Source: Pseudomonadota bacterium
Lineage (GTDB): Bacteria > Pseudomonadota > Gammaproteobacteria > Magnimaribacterales > D2472
Direction: 5' to 3'
Assembly (NCBI GenBank): GCA_028404565.1
Contig: JAOOBR010000009.1
Location: 1-48,203 of the forward strand
Length of the DNA stretch: 48,203 bases
The position numbers and the translations under genes are program-made. A model generated the notes under the pieces. The model saw only the letters and a program-made list of their open reading frames with translations, made no database searches and was not told the origin of the DNA. Within the stretch, counting starts at the first letter, position 1; the number at the start of each line of letters is the position of its first letter. Below are positions 35,549 to 45,800 of this stretch, piece after piece.

Positions 35549-36661
35549 ATGTTTAAAAAGAATATTCTTTATAAAAGCATTAATCTTGAAGTTTTTAAAA
35601 ACTTTTTAGGATGCTTAACCATTTTATTTATCCTTGTAGCTAGTTCAAGGTTATTAGGATATTTTGATAAATCAATTGCAGGAAATCTAGAGTCAGATTT
35701 AATCTTATCGATTCTAATTTTAAGGTCACCTGAATTTATCAATCTGCTTCTACCTCTTAGTTTCTTTCTGTCAGTATTAATTGCTCTAGGAAGGCTTTAT
35801 ATGGATCATGAAATTTATGCTTATCAGTCTGCAGGATATTCAAAGATGGCTTTTGTAAATTCTTTACTCTTTCAAACATTTTCTTTAACAGTAATTTCAT
35901 TTTTTTTAAGTTTTTATGTAATTCCGGATTTTGAAAAAAGAGCAGATGAAATACTTAATTACTCTTCCATTGAAAAAAAGTTAAAATTGCTAAACGAGGA
36001 TGAGTTAAGCCATATCTCAGATTCTTCATATCTCTACTTTTCTTCACGAAATGGAAATTATTTTAATCAGAGCATTTTCATTGAAGATGATGCAAATGTA
36101 ATATCAATAATTTCGGCTGAAAGACTTAAATTAATTGAAAAGAATAGAGCAACAGATTTTGAGTTCTTAAATGGAAAGATTTTCTTTGATGCTGCTTCTC
36201 CAAATTCTTTAGTAAGCTCCTTCAAAAAGTTGACTACCGATTTTAATGAAAAAGACACAGAAGAAGAATCTTTTGAAAGAGTATTTAATATTGATGAGCT
36301 TTCAGATAAGGCCCAGTTTGAGTGGGCTCTTGCAGTTCCAATAATGATAATAAATTTAATGATTTTGGGAGTCTTTCTTACAAATTCTGCTCCAAGACAG
36401 GGCAGAATGATTTCTTTACTTCCAGGCCTATTAATTTTCTTTTTATACCTCAGCACATTGATAGTTTTTAGAGATGGCATATCAGAGGATAAGTCTTTTG
36501 CATATTTTGGTATGTGGCCAGTTCACTTTTTAGTTTTGTTGACATCAATCTTTCTTTTTGTGCGCGGTGACGTAGTCTCTAAAATTCTTTTCACAAGAAC
36601 TAATATTGCCAAGGCAGTAATGGCATCAATTTTGCTAATTATTTTATTATGGTTAATTTAG
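35549..36661 (+). CDS. lptF: LPS export ABC transporter permease LptF
   Basis: LptF pairs with LptG in the LptB2FG transporter that extracts lipopolysaccharide from the inner membrane. Its 370 residues carry the family arrangement: an N-terminal group of three membrane helices (about 15-125), a periplasmic beta-jellyroll domain (about 130-255), then three C-terminal helices with the typical APRQGRMISLLPG motif between them. The last 13 bases overlap lptG. Together with lpxA, lpxB and lpxD this shows the cell makes and exports LPS. Confidence 0.95.
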   Translation: MFKKNILYKSINLEVFKNFLGCLTILFILVASSRLLGYFDKSIAGNLESDLILSILILRSPEFINLLLPLSFFLSVLIALGRLYMDHEIYAYQSAGYSKMAFVNSLLFQTFSLTVISFFLSFYVIPDFEKRADEILNYSSIEKKLKLLNEDELSHISDSSYLYFSSRNGNYFNQSIFIEDDANVISIISAERLKLIEKNRATDFEFLNGKIFFDAASPNSLVSSFKKLTTDFNEKDTEEESFERVFNIDELSDKAQFEWALAVPIMIINLMILGVFLTNSAPRQGRMISLLPGLLIFFLYLSTLIVFRDGISEDKSFAYFGMWPVHFLVLLTSIFLFVRGDVVSKILFTRTNIAKAVMASILLIILLWLI

Positions 36662-37659
36662 TAGGCATCTTTTCAAGACACATAATAGCAAGGACTTTTG
36701 TAATTACTTTACTAGTTTTTTTAGGCATTACTTTTCTTGATTTAATTTTCTCAATTATTGGTGATACTGAGGACTTAAGTGAGGAATTCACTTTAAATGA
36801 TCTTATCTTCACAACCTTATATAGATTGTTTCATGATTCAATGGATTACGTTCAGGGATCTTGTTTATTGGGAGCCTTAATATCACTTGGTCTTTTTAAA
36901 AGAGATGGAAATCTTACAATAATTCGTTCAAATGGATTATCTCCTATAAAAATCTCACTAATTTTTGCTCTTGGACCAATTATCTTTTCACTTTTAATGA
37001 TTTCGCTAGATAATAAGCTTTTCATTCAAGCAGCTAATCATGCTGAAACTTTTAATAGTCAAATCAGTAGAGATAAGCTAGATATTAAGTTTTCATGGAT
37101 AAAAGATGGAAATAAGATTCTGAGATACTCTCAAAAGAGGGAATCCGAAATATTAAATCCAACATTGATTCTTCTTGATGAAAATGACTCAGTCAAAGAA
37201 ATAATTTCTTCTGAAAAAGCAGAGGTTTCAGATGGGTTGATCAAAATTGATAACTCTGAATTTAGATTCTATCTTCCAAAAGATAAGAATTTGGATAGAT
37301 CAACTGTAAAAAATATTCCAATCGGGAGCTTGAAGACTTATTTAAGAGGATCTGAAGTAAATAAACTTGAAGACAAAGAAAAGAATTTTATTATCGTAGA
37401 AATCCTTAAAAGGATTCTTTTACCAATATCAGCGTTTCTTTTAATATTAACTGCATCAATGTTATTTTTTAGGGATCAAAGAAATAATTCTTTTGGATCA
37501 TATGTTGTTGGAGGATTTCTCGGAGCTTTTGTTTTTAATTTAACTCAAGAGTTTTTTTTCAGCATGAGCTTAACGATTCAATCAAATATAGTTGCAATTT
37601 CGCTAATGCCATATCTATTACTTCTAGTAATTTTTTATTTAACTTATAAAAGGATTTAA
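36649..37659 (+). CDS. lptG: LPS export ABC transporter permease LptG
   Basis: LptG is the second LPS transporter permease. The protein has 336 residues (E. coli 360), with membrane helices at the N-terminus (about 10-120), a periplasmic domain (about 125-245) and three C-terminal helices; FFRDQRNNSFGSYVVGG aligns with the cytoplasmic loop of the family. It overlaps lptF by 13 bases and its stop overlaps the end of the convergent RDD gene by 4 bases. Confidence 0.94.
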   Translation: MVNLVGIFSRHIIARTFVITLLVFLGITFLDLIFSIIGDTEDLSEEFTLNDLIFTTLYRLFHDSMDYVQGSCLLGALISLGLFKRDGNLTIIRSNGLSPIKISLIFALGPIIFSLLMISLDNKLFIQAANHAETFNSQISRDKLDIKFSWIKDGNKILRYSQKRESEILNPTLILLDENDSVKEIISSEKAEVSDGLIKIDNSEFRFYLPKDKNLDRSTVKNIPIGSLKTYLRGSEVNKLEDKEKNFIIVEILKRILLPISAFLLILTASMLFFRDQRNNSFGSYVVGGFLGAFVFNLTQEFFFSMSLTIQSNIVAISLMPYLLLLVIFYLTYKRI

Positions 37660-38081
37660 TCTGAAGTAATTGATGTTTTAGATAATAAGTCACTAAGCGA
37701 GCTATTATTTTTATTTATTTTTCTTAAGAAAAGCGGAATGCCAGCTAATGAAATGGTAAAGATATTTGATAAAAATCTTATGATAGTCTGGATTATTGTA
37801 ATCTGATTACCGTCTTGTGAAACTATTCTTAATTTCCATGATGACATCCCTAAAGTTTTGCCTCCATATATCCAGAACATAGCAAAATAGATCCATGTAC
37901 TTAAAATAACAAGACTCATCCCAGCAATAGGATTAAGCGAGGATACTTCCCCAGTAAAAACAAACTTTACACCTAGAGCAAGTGAACCAACTAAAAACCA
38001 AACACCTAACATAAGAAGTGAGTCATAGACAGTTGCAGCAACTATCCTTAATAGGGAAACTTTTTTATTTGTTGATTCCAT
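37656..38081 (-). CDS. RDD-family membrane protein
   Basis: This small inner-membrane protein has 141 residues and about three membrane helices. The family signature residues are visible: Arg and Asp in the first helix (LLRIVAATVYDSLLML) and the KTLGMSSWKLRIV stretch after the second helix. RDD proteins next to lptG are common in Pseudomonas and relatives, but the function there is not known; ion transport has been proposed for some members. It is divergent from the peptide transporter gene with a 40-base gap and has no Shine-Dalgarno sequence. Confidence 0.85.
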   Translation of the reverse strand: MESTNKKVSLLRIVAATVYDSLLMLGVWFLVGSLALGVKFVFTGEVSSLNPIAGMSLVILSTWIYFAMFWIYGGKTLGMSSWKLRIVSQDGNQITIIQTIIRFLSNIFTISLAGIPLFLRKINKNNSSLSDLLSKTSITSD

Positions 38082-38084
38082 TTT

Positions 38085-38094
38085 TGGTATAGTA
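38085..38094. promoter_or_regulatory. Overlapping divergent -10 elements for the RDD and POT genes
   Basis: On the plus strand TGGTATAGT (38085-38093) is an extended -10 pointing at the POT gene (ATG at 38122). On the minus strand TACTAT (38094 down to 38089) lies 7 nt before the RDD gene ATG. The two hexamers share 5 base pairs in a 40-base gap, so the two genes may be served by one bidirectional element. Confidence 0.45.
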
Positions 38095-38121
38095 CTAAAT
38101 TATTATCAAAAATAAATTATT

Positions 38122-39597
38122 ATGCATACTTCATCAGATATATTAGGTCATCCAAAAGGTTTATTTGTTTGCTTTGCAACAGAAATGTGGGAAAGATTTT
38201 CTTACTACGGTATGAGAGCTCTTTTAATTTTGTATCTTACAAAGCACTGGGAGTTCTCCGATGCTGCAAGTTATCTTATTTATGGAGCATATACCTCATT
38301 AGTATATATAATGCCGGTTTTTGGAGGGATGCTAGCTGACCAAATCTTAGGATCAAAAAAAGCTGTTACCTATGGTGCAATACTTTTGGTTTTTGGTCAT
38401 TTAGGAATGACTGTTGAAAGCAATGAACAGATTTTTTATTTATCCCTGGCCTTAATCGTATCTGGTGTAGGGTTTTTAAAACCAAATATTTCAACAATGG
38501 TTGGAGCTTTATATGAGGAGGGTGATCCAAGAAGAGATTCTGGTTTTACTATCTTTTATATGGGGATCAATATCGGCGCATTTACTGCGACTCTACTATG
38601 CGGATATCTTGGAGAAGAAATAGGTTGGGCCTGGGGCTTTGGAGCTGCTGGAATAGGAATGTTGTTGGGATTGATTATATTTCTCTGGGGACAAAAATAT
38701 CTTGAAGGATTGGCAGAACCGCCTTCTGAAAAATATAGAGAAAAGAAGGCAGGTATTACCTTTGAGAATTGGGCTTATATTTCTGGGATCATAATGGTTT
38801 TAACAACATGGTTTCTTGTTCAAAACTCACAACTTGTTGGGCAACTTCTTGGAGGATTTGGATTCATATTTATTGGAGCTTGGCTGATATATGCTTTATT
38901 CAAATGTGATCCAGAAGAAAGAGACCGTTTAATAGTAGTTGGAATATTAATATTGTTTTCATTAATTTTCTGGGCTCTTTTTGAGCAGGCTGGATCTTCA
39001 CTAAATATACTCACTGACAGAGGCGTAGACAGAGTAATTCTCGGTTGGGAAGTTCCTGCTTCAATGTTCCAATCCTTGAACGCAGGCTTTATTTTCACAA
39101 TAGCACCTCTTTTTGCTCTTCTTTGGATAGCACTTGCAAAAAGAAATATGGAGCCCTCCACTCCAATTAAATTTTCAATTGGCATTGTTTTTGTTGGGCT
39201 TGGTTTTTTAGCGCTTGTTTATGGAATGAAATCGTCTGAGGGCTTACAGACAGGTGTAGTATGGATAATATTGATTTATTTACTTCATACTTTAGGTGAG
39301 CTATGTCTTTCCCCGGTAGGCTTATCATCAGTGACTAAATTATCACCTCAAAGAATTGTTGGATTTATGATGGGTATGTGGTTTTTTGCATCGGCAGCTG
39401 GAAATTATGTAGCAGGATTAATAGCAAGAGCAACATCATCAGAAAGTTCTGGTGTTTCCGGAGAAGTTTATAATCTAGCTCAAAAGCAGTCATTTATAGA
39501 TGTTTATACTGATGTTGGTTTAATGGCGATTGGATGCGGTATTGTTTTGGCTTTAATTACTCCATTGCTTAAGAAATTAATGCATGGTTCCAGCTAA
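38122..39597 (+). CDS. Proton-dependent oligopeptide transporter (POT/PTR family)
   Basis: This major-facilitator-type inner-membrane importer takes up di- and tripeptides with protons. Its 491 residues include about 14 membrane helices. The POT signature ExxER is Glu21, Glu24, Arg25 in FATEMWERFSYYGMRALL, and the second signature FTIFYMGINIGAF lies in helix 5; LGELCLSPVGLS is also typical. It probably supplies amino acids, consistent with PepA and the arginine-degrading AstAB nearby. An extended -10 lies upstream; no Shine-Dalgarno sequence is visible. The 82 bases to the convergent dapE hold no hairpin that I can see. Confidence 0.94.
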   Translation: MHTSSDILGHPKGLFVCFATEMWERFSYYGMRALLILYLTKHWEFSDAASYLIYGAYTSLVYIMPVFGGMLADQILGSKKAVTYGAILLVFGHLGMTVESNEQIFYLSLALIVSGVGFLKPNISTMVGALYEEGDPRRDSGFTIFYMGINIGAFTATLLCGYLGEEIGWAWGFGAAGIGMLLGLIIFLWGQKYLEGLAEPPSEKYREKKAGITFENWAYISGIIMVLTTWFLVQNSQLVGQLLGGFGFIFIGAWLIYALFKCDPEERDRLIVVGILILFSLIFWALFEQAGSSLNILTDRGVDRVILGWEVPASMFQSLNAGFIFTIAPLFALLWIALAKRNMEPSTPIKFSIGIVFVGLGFLALVYGMKSSEGLQTGVVWIILIYLLHTLGELCLSPVGLSSVTKLSPQRIVGFMMGMWFFASAAGNYVAGLIARATSSESSGVSGEVYNLAQKQSFIDVYTDVGLMAIGCGIVLALITPLLKKLMHGSS

Positions 39598-39679
39598 AAA
39601 AAAGCAATAATGTATTGAAAAATATAGACAAATTCCATAATCTCACAAAGATAAATCAAAATACAGTAGAAAGAAAAAT

Positions 39680-40816
39680 CTAAGCTGATTGATGAACTTT
39701 AATAAGTATCTTTTTATATATTTCTTTTAAAGTACTTAGGTCTTCAATATCGACATGTTCATCAATTTGATGGATGGTTTTATTTAGAGGCCCAAGCTCA
39801 ACTATTTCTGATCCCATTGGTGCAACCCATCTTCCATCAGATGTACCACCTCCATTATCAATTTTAGTATCGATATTATTAATTTCCTTAATTGATGACT
39901 TCACAATATCTATGAATTCAGTTTTTGAAGTCAAGAATGGAAGGGCGCTAAGTGTCCAACTTAAATCGTATTTAAGATCTGATTTTTTTAATAATGTCTC
40001 AAACATTTCTTTAAGTCCATCCGGTGATGACTCTGGTGAAAACCTAAAATTAAAAGTCATTTCTAAGACTCCAGGCACTACATTTTCAGCTCCTGTTCCA
40101 GATTTAATATTTGAGACCTGAAAACTTGTCGGTTCAAAATTTTCATTGCCGCGATCCCATTCCATATTTTTTAGTTCTTCTAATGTTTTACCTATCCCCA
40201 AGATCGGATTTAATGCTTGCTTTGGATATGCAACATGACCCTGAATACCATATACTTTAAGATTACCTGAAAGCGAACCTCTTCTCCCTATCCTTATAAC
40301 ATCACCAACTTTTTTTGATGAGCTGGGTTCACCAATTAAACAAAAATCTATAAATTTATCTTTATCAATCATCTCATTGATCATCCTATCAACTTTCCCA
40401 TTTTCTAATTTACCCTCTTCGTTACTATTTAATAAAACCATAATGTTAAAAGAGGGGTCTTTGTTCTCAGAAAGAAACTCTTTAAGAGCAGAGATAAAAC
40501 AAGCTACACCACCTTTCATGTCAGCAGCTCCTCTTCCATAAATCTTATTATCTATAATCTCACCAGAAAAAGGTGGAACGCTCCACTCACTTTCTGGGCC
40601 AGGAGGAACAACATCTGTATGACCTAAAAAACAAAAAGTTTTATTTTTTGAATCTCCATTGGTGATGAGTAAGTTACTAATATTTTTATAGTTTGTTTCT
40701 TCAAAAGAAAAATCTAAACCATCAAATTGTTGCTTAATAATATCAAAGCAACCGTTGTCATTTGGACTAATGGATTCGATTTTTATTAATTTCTTAAGAA
40801 GTTCTAAATTACTCAC
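39680..40816 (-). CDS. dapE: Succinyl-diaminopimelate desuccinylase DapE
   Basis: DapE removes succinate from N-succinyl-LL-diaminopimelate on the route to lysine and peptidoglycan DAP. Its 378 residues match the family. The metal-binding residues are visible: His66 in GHTDVVPPGP, Asp in GRGAADMKGG, and the adjacent Glu pair in NSNEEG; the C-terminal His region is GPLNKTIHQIDEHV. The start is a GTG overlapping the map stop by one base (TAGTG), so map-dapE is a two-gene operon. Confidence 0.96.
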   Translation of the reverse strand: MSNLELLKKLIKIESISPNDNGCFDIIKQQFDGLDFSFEETNYKNISNLLITNGDSKNKTFCFLGHTDVVPPGPESEWSVPPFSGEIIDNKIYGRGAADMKGGVACFISALKEFLSENKDPSFNIMVLLNSNEEGKLENGKVDRMINEMIDKDKFIDFCLIGEPSSSKKVGDVIRIGRRGSLSGNLKVYGIQGHVAYPKQALNPILGIGKTLEELKNMEWDRGNENFEPTSFQVSNIKSGTGAENVVPGVLEMTFNFRFSPESSPDGLKEMFETLLKKSDLKYDLSWTLSALPFLTSKTEFIDIVKSSIKEINNIDTKIDNGGGTSDGRWVAPMGSEIVELGPLNKTIHQIDEHVDIEDLSTLKEIYKKILIKVHQSA

Positions 40817-41586
40817 TAAAATCTCTCTTCATCTCTTTTAGTAAGGACATCACATCCATTTGATGTAATGGCAATTGTATGTTCCCACTGTGCTGAATTT
40901 CTTCCATCCTTTGTTTCTACCGTCCAACCATCCGAAAGTATTTTAGTATATTTTGTACCTTGATTAATCATAGGCTCAATAGTAAAACACATTCCTTCAA
41001 CAAGCTCGATTCCTGTGCCTGGTTTTCCAAAATGCAACACTTGAGGATCTTCATGATAGACCTTACCAATTCCATGACCACAATAGTCCTCAACAACGCT
41101 ATAGTGATTCTTTTCAGCGTGAGACTGAATAACATGGCCTATGTCGCCTAAGGTGATACCAGGTTTTGCAATTTCAATAGCTTTGTACAAACATTCTTGA
41201 GTGACTGAGACTAACTTCTCATTATGAGGTTGTGTCTTACCAACTAAAAACATTTTTGAGGTATCTCCATACCAACCATCTTTAAGGACTGTAACATCAA
41301 TGTTTACAATATCGTTGTCTTTGAGGATTTTGTTTTGATTAGGTATGCCATGACAAATAACTTGATTAACGCTTATGCATGATGTTTTTTCATAGCCGTT
41401 GTAACCAATATTAGCAGGAATCGCTTTTTGTTCATTAACAATAAAGTCATGACAAATATCGTCTAGTTCCCCTGTTGATATTCCAGGTTTAACATGTTCA
41501 GTAATCATATTGAGGACATTTGCAGCAAGTTGACCAGCACTTCTTAGTTTTTCTATATCATTTTTATTTTTTATTGAAATATTCAT
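40816..41586 (-). CDS. map: Methionine aminopeptidase, type I
   Basis: MetAP removes the initiator methionine from new proteins. The 256 residues carry the metal ligands in order: Asp in NIDVTVLKDGWYGDTSKMF (two Asp), His in GHGIGKVYHEDPQV, Glu in CFTIEPM and Glu in QWEHTIAI. In many gammaproteobacteria map lies beside rpsB; here it is 36 kb away and paired with dapE. It is divergent from carA. Confidence 0.97.
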   Translation of the reverse strand: MNISIKNKNDIEKLRSAGQLAANVLNMITEHVKPGISTGELDDICHDFIVNEQKAIPANIGYNGYEKTSCISVNQVICHGIPNQNKILKDNDIVNIDVTVLKDGWYGDTSKMFLVGKTQPHNEKLVSVTQECLYKAIEIAKPGITLGDIGHVIQSHAEKNHYSVVEDYCGHGIGKVYHEDPQVLHFGKPGTGIELVEGMCFTIEPMINQGTKYTKILSDGWTVETKDGRNSAQWEHTIAITSNGCDVLTKRDEERF

Positions 41587-41603
41587 TATTTTTGATGCAT
41601 ATC

Positions 41604-41632
41604 TATAGACTAATTTTAATTAACCTTGTAAA
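41604..41632 (-). promoter_or_regulatory. Candidate sigma-70 promoter of map-dapE
   Basis: On the minus strand TTTACA (41632-41627), a 17-nt spacer and TCTATA (41609-41604) form a plausible promoter, with the start codon 18 nt downstream of the -10. A short inverted repeat, TTGTA-AAG-TACAA (41626-41638), overlaps the -35 and could be an operator. Confidence 0.4.
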
Positions 41633-41726
41633 GTACAATTTTAATGCCAGCATGTAATTTTAGCTCATTAAAATCCCCAAAAAAAATATTTTTTTATCCT
41701 ATTATTTTCTGTCAATTCTTCTCAAT

Positions 41727-41732
41727 AAGGAG
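41727..41732 (+). promoter_or_regulatory. Shine-Dalgarno sequence that supports the GTG start of carA
   Basis: AAGGAG lies 9 nt before GTG 41742, which starts the family-typical N-terminus [15 protein letters not shown]. There is no ATG alternative nearby. Upstream, TATTAT (41700-41705) is a possible -10 and 41680-41695 is an A7-TA-T7 palindrome. Confidence 0.6.
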
Positions 41733-41741
41733 TAAATCATA

Positions 41742-42866
41742 GTGTCTTTTCCATGCATCTTAGCACTTGAAGATGGAAGCACATTTGTTGGTCATGGTAT
41801 TGGAGCTAAAAAAGTAGCAATTGGCGAAATTGTTTTCAATACTTCCATGAGTGGCTATCAAGAAATAATAACTGATCCATCTTATTGCAAACAGATTATT
41901 ACATTTACCCATCCTCATATAGGCAATACAGGTATTAATTCTGAAGATAATGAATCAGATAATATATATGCTGAAGGAGTCGTTATAAGAAATTATATCT
42001 CTCAGCCAAGCAACTACAGATCTGAAGAAAATCTTGATGATTTCTTGGCAAGAAATAATTCTATTGGGATTTTTGGAATAGATACTAGACAACTAACAAT
42101 TATTTTAAGGGAAAAAGGCTCATTGAAAGCATGCATCAGTCCGATAGATGAAAATAATGAACTATCAGCAATTTCTTTAGCAAAAAGTTTTGATGGTCTT
42201 GAGGGAATGGATTTAGCCAAAGAAGTAACAACTAAAAGTTTATATTCTTGGAACGAAGGAATTTGGCCTGATTTTAAGGAGTCAAAAAGCAAGCTGCATA
42301 TAGTTGCATATGACTATGGAATTAAAAAGAATATTTTAAGACTTCTCTCTGAGCATGTTGGCAAAGTAACAGTTGTAAATGCCAGATGCTCTTTTGATGA
42401 GGTTCTAAAGATGAAGCCAGATGGCATCTTTTTATCAAATGGACCTGGCGATCCAGAGCCCTGCGATTATGCTATCGAAAATATTAAAAGGGCGCTTAAT
42501 GAAAATATTCCCATATTTGGAATCTGCCTAGGTCACCAACTATTAGCACTTGCGGGAGGAGCAAAGACTGAAAAAATGAAATTTGGTCATCATGGGGCAA
42601 ATCATCCTGTTCAATCTTTAAACTCTAAGGAAGTATTCATAACAAGTCAAAATCATGGCTTTGCTGTGAATGAGGATTCATTGCCAAATAATATTGAGAT
42701 TTCTCATGTATCACTTTTTGATCAATCGATTCAGGGTATTTCATTTAAAGATAGGCCTGCATTTAGTTTTCAAGGACACCCTGAAGCAAGTCCAGGTCCA
42801 CAAGATATAGTTAGTTTATTTAAGCAATTTAAAGAAATGATAGATAAAAATGCCAAAAAGAAATGA
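41742..42866 (+). CDS. carA: Carbamoyl-phosphate synthase small (glutaminase) subunit
   Basis: CarA releases ammonia from glutamine and channels it to CarB, making carbamoyl phosphate for pyrimidines and arginine. The protein has 374 residues (E. coli 382). The N-terminal domain has [20 protein letters not shown]; the class I amidotransferase triad is Cys262 in GICLGHQ and His346/Glu348 in [10 protein letters not shown]. The start is GTG with a good AAGGAG. Its last 17 bases overlap carB. dapB, often just upstream in this cluster, is missing. Confidence 0.97.
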   Translation: MSFPCILALEDGSTFVGHGIGAKKVAIGEIVFNTSMSGYQEIITDPSYCKQIITFTHPHIGNTGINSEDNESDNIYAEGVVIRNYISQPSNYRSEENLDDFLARNNSIGIFGIDTRQLTIILREKGSLKACISPIDENNELSAISLAKSFDGLEGMDLAKEVTTKSLYSWNEGIWPDFKESKSKLHIVAYDYGIKKNILRLLSEHVGKVTVVNARCSFDEVLKMKPDGIFLSNGPGDPEPCDYAIENIKRALNENIPIFGICLGHQLLALAGGAKTEKMKFGHHGANHPVQSLNSKEVFITSQNHGFAVNEDSLPNNIEISHVSLFDQSIQGISFKDRPAFSFQGHPEASPGPQDIVSLFKQFKEMIDKNAKKK

Positions 42867-45800
42867 CATAAAATCCGTAATGATAATTGGTGCAGGGCCT
42901 ATTATTATTGGTCAGGCATGTGAATTTGATTATTCTGGAGCCCAGGCATGTAAAGCATTAAAAGAAGAGGGCTATAGAGTAATTTTAGTCAACTCAAACC
43001 CAGCTACAATCATGACTGATCCATTGCTTGCTGATGCTACTTATATTGAACCAATTCACTGGGAGTCAGTTGCCAAGATAATAGAGAAGGAAAGACCAGA
43101 TGCACTTCTCCCAACTATGGGAGGACAGACAGGTTTAAATACTGCTCTTTCATTGGCAAGGGAAGGAATCTTAAAAAAATATAATGTTGAATTAATAGGT
43201 GCCTCAAGGGAGGCAATTGACAAAGCTGAAGATAGACAGCTTTTTGATCAGACTATGAAGAAAATAGATTTGGAAACGCCTCAATCAGGCATTGCACACT
43301 CTATGGAGGATGCATTAGAGGTTCAAAAAGAGATTGGATTTCCATGCATTATAAGACCTTCGTTTACTCTTGGTGGGTCTGGAGGTGGAGTTGCATACAA
43401 TATAGAAGAATTTAAAACAATCTGTGAGAAAGGATTAGATTTATCTCCAACAAATGAACTATTAATAGATGAGTCTCTTTTAGGCTGGAAAGAATATGAA
43501 ATGGAGGTTGTAAGAGATAAAAGTGATAACTGCATTATTATCTGCTCTATTGAGAACTTTGATCCAATGGGTGTTCATACTGGTGACTCAATAACGATAG
43601 CACCTGCACAAACTTTAACTGATAAGGAATTCCAAATAATGCGTAATGCCTCTTTTAAAATTTTAAGAGAAATAGGTGTAGAAACTGGTGGTTCAAATGT
43701 TCAATTTGCCATAAATCCAGTTGACGGTCGAATGGTTGTCATAGAAATGAACCCCAGAGTAAGTAGATCTTCTGCTTTAGCCTCAAAAGCAACTGGATTC
43801 CCTATTGCAAAAGTTGCAGCACTTTTGTCTATTGGATATACCCTTGACGAGCTTAAAAACGATATAACCTCAGGATTAACTCCCGCATCATTTGAGCCTT
43901 CAATTGATTATATTGTGACAAAAATACCAAAGTTTGCGTTTGAAAAGTTTCCACAAGCTGAACCAAGACTTTCTACACAGATGAAATCCGTTGGTGAAGT
44001 TATGTCAATTGGCTCAAATTTTCAGGAGTCTCTTCAAAAAGCCATTTGCAGTATGGAGGATGACAAATGTGGGCTAGAAAAAATCCTTGATGATAGTGAG
44101 TTAATTAATGAGAAGCTTGGATTTGAGTTAACTTTTCCAGGACCTGAAAGGCTTTTTTATATAGCAGATGCATTCAGATGCGGATGGTCTCTTAAAAAGA
44201 TTTTTGATCTAACATCTATAGATCCTTGGTTTTTGAGACAAATTGAAGATTTAGTTTCTGAAGAAAATGCAATTGAAGGCTCTAAGCTTGAAAACTTATC
44301 AAAGGAGAATTTCATAAGGCTAAAAACTAAAGGATTTAGTGATCAAAGAATCGCAAATTTACTTGACGAAAGCTATGAAGAAGTAAGATCAAAGAGGAAG
44401 TCGCAGAATATATTGCCTTCTTATAAGCGTGTTGATACGTGCGCTGCAGAGTTTAAAACTTCAACATGTTATATGTACTCAACTTATGAAGGTATTTGTG
44501 AGAGTGAGCCAACTTCGAAAAAGAAAATATTAGTCCTCGGAAGTGGCCCCAACAGGATAGGTCAAGGCATTGAATTTGACTATTGTTGTGTTCATGCATC
44601 TCTAGCGATGCAGGAGGAAGGTTTCGAATCAATTATGGTTAATTGTAATCCTGAAACTGTCTCAACAGATTATGATGTTTCAAATAGACTTTACTTTGAG
44701 CCAATAACCTCTGAAAAAATTTTAGATATTATTGACTTAGAAAAACCCGATGGAGTCATTATTCAATTTGGCGGTCAAACTCCTCTGAAACTTTCAAATG
44801 ATCTTGAGAACTATGGTGTAAATATCCTTGGAACAGAGCCTGATGCAATTGACAGATCAGAAGATAGAAAAAGGTTCCAAGAAATTATTAGTAAGCTTGA
44901 TCTTCTTCAACCAAAGAATGCAACTGTGTCGAGTTTAAAAGAAGCACTTAATAAATCAAATGAAATTGGCTTCCCGATTGTTGTTAGACCTTCATATGTT
45001 TTAGGCGGAAGGGCTATGGAGCTTGTAAATAATAAAGATGAGCTAGGCATATATATTTCCGATGCAGTGCAAGCCTCCAATGAACGACCAATACTTTTAG
45101 ATCATTATCTTGATAATGCAATTGAGGTTGATGTAGATGTTGTTTCAGATGGCAAGGAGATCGTAATTGGTGGAATACTTCAACACATTGAACAAGCTGG
45201 AATTCATTCAGGTGATTCAGCTTGCTCTCTGCCACCTTATTCTCTGAGTAAGGAAATAATTAAAAAGCTAGAACTTCAGTCTAAAAAGTTAGCAGAAGAG
45301 CTGAATGTTATTGGTCTGATGAATGTTCAATTTGCAATTAAAGATAATGAAGTTTTCATTCTTGAAGTAAATCCTAGAGCATCTAGAACTGTTCCCTTTA
45401 TTTCAAAATGTATTGGTAATTCTCTAGTGAAAGTTGCTGCAAAAACAATGGTTGGAAAGAGCTTAAAAGAACTAGGATTTTCAAATAAGCTACCTGAAAA
45501 TATGTTTTTTGTTAAAGAAGCTGTGCTTCCATTTGATAAGTTTCCTAATGTAGATCCAATTTTAGGGCCCGAAATGAAATCTACTGGAGAGGTTATGGGC
45601 ATTGGAAGAAATTTTGGTGAAGCATATGGAAAAGCACAAAAAGCTGCTAATAAAGTTCTCAGAAGAAAAGGAAAGATTTTTATAAGCGTGAAAGAAGATG
45701 ATAAGAAATACTTAGATTCAATAGTAGAAAAAATAATTAGTTTTGGTTTTGAAATTATTGCTACTAAAGGGACTGCAAAATATATTAAAAAATTAGGTTT

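Noticed and set aside
39598-39679. Terminator or small RNA in the 82-base gap between the POT gene and dapE
   Set aside because: AT-rich sequence without a stable stem or T run on either strand; no cloverleaf or promoter seen.
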